Shown here piece after piece: positions 60,401 through 64,000 of a stretch of 64,000 nucleotides of DNA. Source of the DNA: Paralichthys olivaceus. Taxonomy: Eukaryota > Chordata > Actinopteri > Pleuronectiformes > Paralichthyidae. The notes beneath the pieces are model-generated. The model searched no databases. It saw nothing but the letters and a program-made list of their open reading frames with translations, and was not told the DNA's origin. How positions within the stretch are numbered: the stretch's first letter is position 1; each line of letters starts with the position of its first letter. The DNA lies in assembly GCF_024713975.1 (NCBI RefSeq), contig NC_091109.1:18941760-19005759 (forward strand), given 5' to 3'. Position numbers and translations under genes: made by a program.

Positions 60401-62696
60401 TGTGCACCGGCCGGGAGCTCTGACTCAGCTCTGACTCCCAGGTAGCTGCAGCAGCCTCGTCGGGCCGCCCACACTTCCACATCCCCATTCTTCAGTTTTC
60501 AGAATGACTAAGACTTTTCAACCTCTTTCACTACTTCGGTTTCTTTCTCATCTGGGGAGCCGGTGACACTTTCCATTCATTTGAGATGCACGCTACGTGA
60601 GCGACACAATGATAAAGGTGTCTTTATCGTCAAGATACACGTGAGAGACACGGATCTTCAGTGGGGGTCCGTGTCGTCGCTGCCTTCGTGTTTTCACTGA
60701 AGCAAAACAAACCCATCGAGCTCCCGTGTCTGTGAGACATCTTGTAGAAGCTGGACAGTAATTACAGAGACCTGTTCTCCGTCACATGGTGTTAATGATG
60801 AGCAACATTAGAAATGGTAAAACCAACAATCAGTGTGGTTTACCATGGAACAGATAACTGTTGGTAAGAGAAACCAAACCCTCGCACATGTGTCGCTCAG
60901 CTTTGAGAAACTGCAGGAGGAGTTTACACTTTTTAATCTATATAAATATAAAGATTGATCAATGATGTCGGCTGCAGCCTGTCGTCATATTTTGTCTGCC
61001 CTCCCGAACAGGACTTTTTTTTGGGGGGGGGTTAATCACAACAGAGATTAAACCTGCCAGGCTGTATTACGCAAGCCTGCAGGCATACCCCTACCCTAAC
61101 CCCCCCTTCCTTTTCCTCTCTTTCTTCCCCTTTTCTCTCCATCTCTCACCAAGACCTACGTGACCAGACTTTCCCCCATAAACAGGAGCTCCCTCCAGAG
61201 TCCCGCCGTCCCCCCTTTTTTTGTGAGACAGGAGGAGACGCAGCAGACCGGCAGAAGGAAGGAGCAGCAGTTTTTAGAGGAAGCACGGCAACACCTCTTA
61301 ACCCTCGAGGGGAAATGCTTTGCATGTTCGCACCAGATAACGAGTGCGTGGGAAACAGCAGGGAAGATTGGGGAGCGGTGGGTGTGAGGGAGGCATTAAG
61401 TTGTCGAGACCTTTTCTTGGAATGCTTGTGTGTGTGTGCAGGGTGGGAGGACAGGAGGGGCGCAGGGGCCGAGACAGACAGGGAGGTAGATAGCATGTCC
61501 AAATGCTGCATGAGCCCCTGTCATGTACAGATGGACTCTTCCCAGAGCCGAGGCTGCTGCTCTGTCACATTCACTGCAGGGCACACACTTTATTATGCAA
61601 CGTAGTGCGTACAAATGAGGCCTCCCAGGGGCCTTGAAGGATACGTCTGCGGTACTGCAGGTTAGAGATCGCTTCATTTCTCCATGTAGAAATATTCAGT
61701 GTTTCCTTTAGGATTTTTTTGTTGTTGTTGCAGCGAGGGCGATGCAGCCAAACCCCCCCCCCTCAAACGTTTATGAATAAATCAATTCAATAGTGATGTA
61801 ATTATTTGGACTATTTCACATCAATGCACTGAGGCTTGTGTGGTGAAAAACTGATTATAGCCTTTATATGTACTTTATCTGTTGAAATATCTGTTCAACT
61901 CTCGAGCGAATCAAACAAACACAAAGAAAACTTCAAATACTGTACGTGCCCAAATAAATTCTGATTGGTGTTCATTTGTTAAAGTGTAAATTGAACGCGG
62001 GTCAGGGAGAGAGCGAGGAGGGAGCACATGCAGCAGGGTGATACAGCACAATGCAAGGAGACCGGCCCGCCTCCGCGAAACGAACGTAGCGGAAACACTG
62101 ATATGTCAGAGACAGAACAACTGGTGTGTCGAGGGCGCATCGAGCCCCCGCAGCTAGGGAAACACCATCCCCTTGTTTTCCATCCTCCATGTATAGTGTG
62201 GGTAACACTTGCTCTACAATATAGTGCATTATTCATTGCAACTGTGGGGGCTGAGCACTTAAAGACAAAATAATTGCACTGCATAATGACGACGTACCTA
62301 CACCTCATCACTAACACCCCCCCCCCCCCAGACTGAGAGGCGTAATTGTCGTCCTTAAGCACAAAAACCTGTGTGGTGCATTATTTATTGAAACTGTAGG
62401 AGACAAACGCAGGCTACATACCACACGAAGCGTGGTCACAATCAGCCCGAGGTCGTTAAAAAACAGTAATCTCCCCCCCCGACACATACAACAGCAGCAG
62501 AAGGCTGATAACGGTGCACTCACCTGAAATAGGAGCTACATGTGGCCAAGACCATCTTGTGACACGGGAACTCTGTGTCCTCCACCAGCAGCACAACATC
62601 AGTCAGTAATTTCTGTTCATAAAAGAACTTGAGCTGCTCCAGCAGGGAGACAGCGTAGTCCGTGTTGACCGGCCTGCGCTCACTGAGATCCGACAT
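57418..62696 (-). CDS. kbtbd2: Kelch repeat and BTB domain-containing protein 2, 3 coding exons
   Basis: KBTBD2 is a substrate adaptor for Cullin-3 ubiquitin ligase; in mammals it targets the PI3K regulatory subunit p85-alpha and so tunes insulin signalling. Exons: 62696-62524, 59457-59292 and 58977-57418. They total 1899 nt, 632 aa (human 623). The BTB domain (about 15-120) includes [36 protein letters not shown] and [21 protein letters not shown] follows, with [17 protein letters not shown] and [19 protein letters not shown]. The single large exon 3 carries BACK and the C-terminal Kelch propeller ([48 protein letters not shown]). Relative to human there is an insertion at about residues 295-305, just before [12 protein letters not shown]. 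The stop is at 57418-57420. The ATG at 62696 is followed by a protein start shorter than, but alignable to, the human one. Confidence 0.96.
59458..62523. other. kbtbd2 intron between the first and second coding exons
   Basis: 3.1 kb without a supported gene. It contains a G run at 61023-61031, C/T-rich runs near 61097-61140, a C run at 62317-62330, and two related copies of a GTGCATTATT(C/T)ATTG segment at about 62222 and 62376, roughly 155 bp apart. Confidence 0.55.
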
Positions 62697-64000
62697 GGTT
62701 GCATCCCATGAATCGCGCCCCAGTTTTGAAAAGTCACACGGCCGGCAGAACCGGACACGAAACAACCAGGAGAAAAAAAAAAAATATATATATTCTTCAA
62801 GATTCAAGAGGGAAAACGGCTCTCCAACACCTCCACTGGCCCGAGTGGAGGTGTTCAATTCCTGTGTGGAAAAATGTCTGCTGCTCCTTCGGCTGAGGAT
62901 GGGTTGAAAGACGAGAACGTTTTGAGGTTGTGGCAACCGAGCGTAAGCGTCAGGCGTCCAGAGGAAGGGGCAGTTCCCCCTCGTAGGTATGTCTGTTGTC
63001 TGAGGTCATGCAAAGGCACTGGGGACCAGAGGTAGAGAGAGCGCGACGACTGTCACAACACTGTTACATCAGTGCTCTTCTGAAACACACAGCAGAAAAA
63101 CAACATGAGGAATTAGAAGACGAGAACAGAAAGTACAACTCCCACCAAAGCTGAGCTCTTCCTTTATTTTCCCTTTTCTAACGTGTCACTCTGATAAACA
63201 TCCCGACTGGAAACGTCATTATGATGCACTGTGATAAACCTGCCTCCTCATGCAGGTCACCTGCTGCCACCCCTCCCTCCTCTTCATCAAAAGCTTCCAG
63301 AAACTGCGCTGACAGCCAGACAGTTGCTAATAGGAGAGTCTGAGTGGAAGTGGGCGGGGCGTAAACTGCCAGACAGCACTCGAATAATGATAATAATAAT
63401 AAAAAGTAAAGATATTTCATACACATACAACATAATGATGCAATTTCAGTTTTGTGATTAACACTGAAACAGAGACGAACACGTCTCGAAGCTGAAATGA
63501 TCTCGATCACATCATTTCAGATTAAAGATGATTTCAGGGATCAGATCTTTATATCATTTATATTTATCTATACTCAAGTCAAAGTTTGTTTATACAGCAC
63601 CTTTCAAACAACAAAGTGCTAAACAGGCTTCAAATACAAAAATAAAAGAATAAACAATTATATACAGTTTATAATGTGTTCTTTATTTGAATTGTTAGCT
63701 ACCTCGGTGGTTTTGTGATTTATATGAAGCGGCTGCTGCAACACTGCAATTTCCCAGGGGATTAATATAAAGTGCTTTATCTCTCTCTCTCTCTATATAT
63801 ACACACTTTTATATCAGGCCAGAAAATACAATGAAGAATTCAAACAGGACCAAAACATCAAGCTGTGAGAGTTTAGCTGCACTGCTCACACCCTGAATCT
63901 CACAAAGCCAACTTTTAACACCATCGGCTTCAAGCAGCTATCAGAGATTAATATAAAGATCTGACGCTGCTACATGATGGATCTAACATGTGTGTGCTGT
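62697..64000. other. kbtbd2 5' UTR and upstream flank
   Basis: Sequence just upstream of the ATG (62697-63060) is moderately GC-rich and probably contains the 5' UTR and promoter; no TSS can be fixed. Beyond about 63100 it is AT-rich with a CT run and TA run at 63780-63800. No exon of another gene was recognised. Confidence 0.45.

Overview
This window looks like nuclear DNA from a ray-finned (teleost) fish. It holds six multi-exon protein genes with canonical GT-AG introns, many microsatellites, vertebrate-type protein sequences, and 3' ends with AATAAA signals. I joined exons by hand. All six models keep one open reading frame through every junction and end at sensible lengths: irf9 435 aa, rnf31/HOIP 1136 aa, psme2 242 aa, lsm5 91 aa, avl9 634 aa and kbtbd2 632 aa. 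No rRNA, tRNA, CRISPR array or prokaryotic feature was seen.

Layout, left to right. irf9 lies on the minus strand at 966-6420. An AT-rich spacer follows, with a possible unidentified plus-strand gene tail at 7951-8680 that converges on and overlaps the end of rnf31. rnf31 fills 8609-33400 on the minus strand. Its last intron is 15.5 kb (8856-24386) and holds a CTTT-rich arm (9.04-9.89 kb), a T-rich degenerate repeat zone (9.9-11.66 kb), an 11.2-kb minisatellite of about 290 units of 38-39 bp (11.66-22.83 kb), and an AAAG-rich arm (23.26-24.37 kb) that is the reverse complement type of the first arm. psme2 follows on the plus strand, divergent from rnf31. lsm5 on the minus strand converges on psme2. 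avl9 on the plus strand is divergent from lsm5. kbtbd2 on the minus strand converges on avl9.

How the genes relate. irf9 (the DNA-binding subunit of ISGF3), rnf31 (the catalytic subunit of the linear ubiquitin ligase LUBAC) and psme2 (PA28-beta, the interferon-inducible proteasome activator) are an immune cluster. In human they lie in the same order and relative orientation on chromosome 14q12. lsm5, avl9 and kbtbd2 match a neighbourhood on human 7p14. The window therefore joins two blocks that are separate in human. The most unusual object is the giant structured last intron of rnf31. It sits directly before the exon encoding the LDD, the domain that gives HOIP its linear-chain specificity. 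Read in the transcribed direction, the array is a long series of branchpoint-like, pyrimidine-tract and AG motifs enclosed between two complementary arms.
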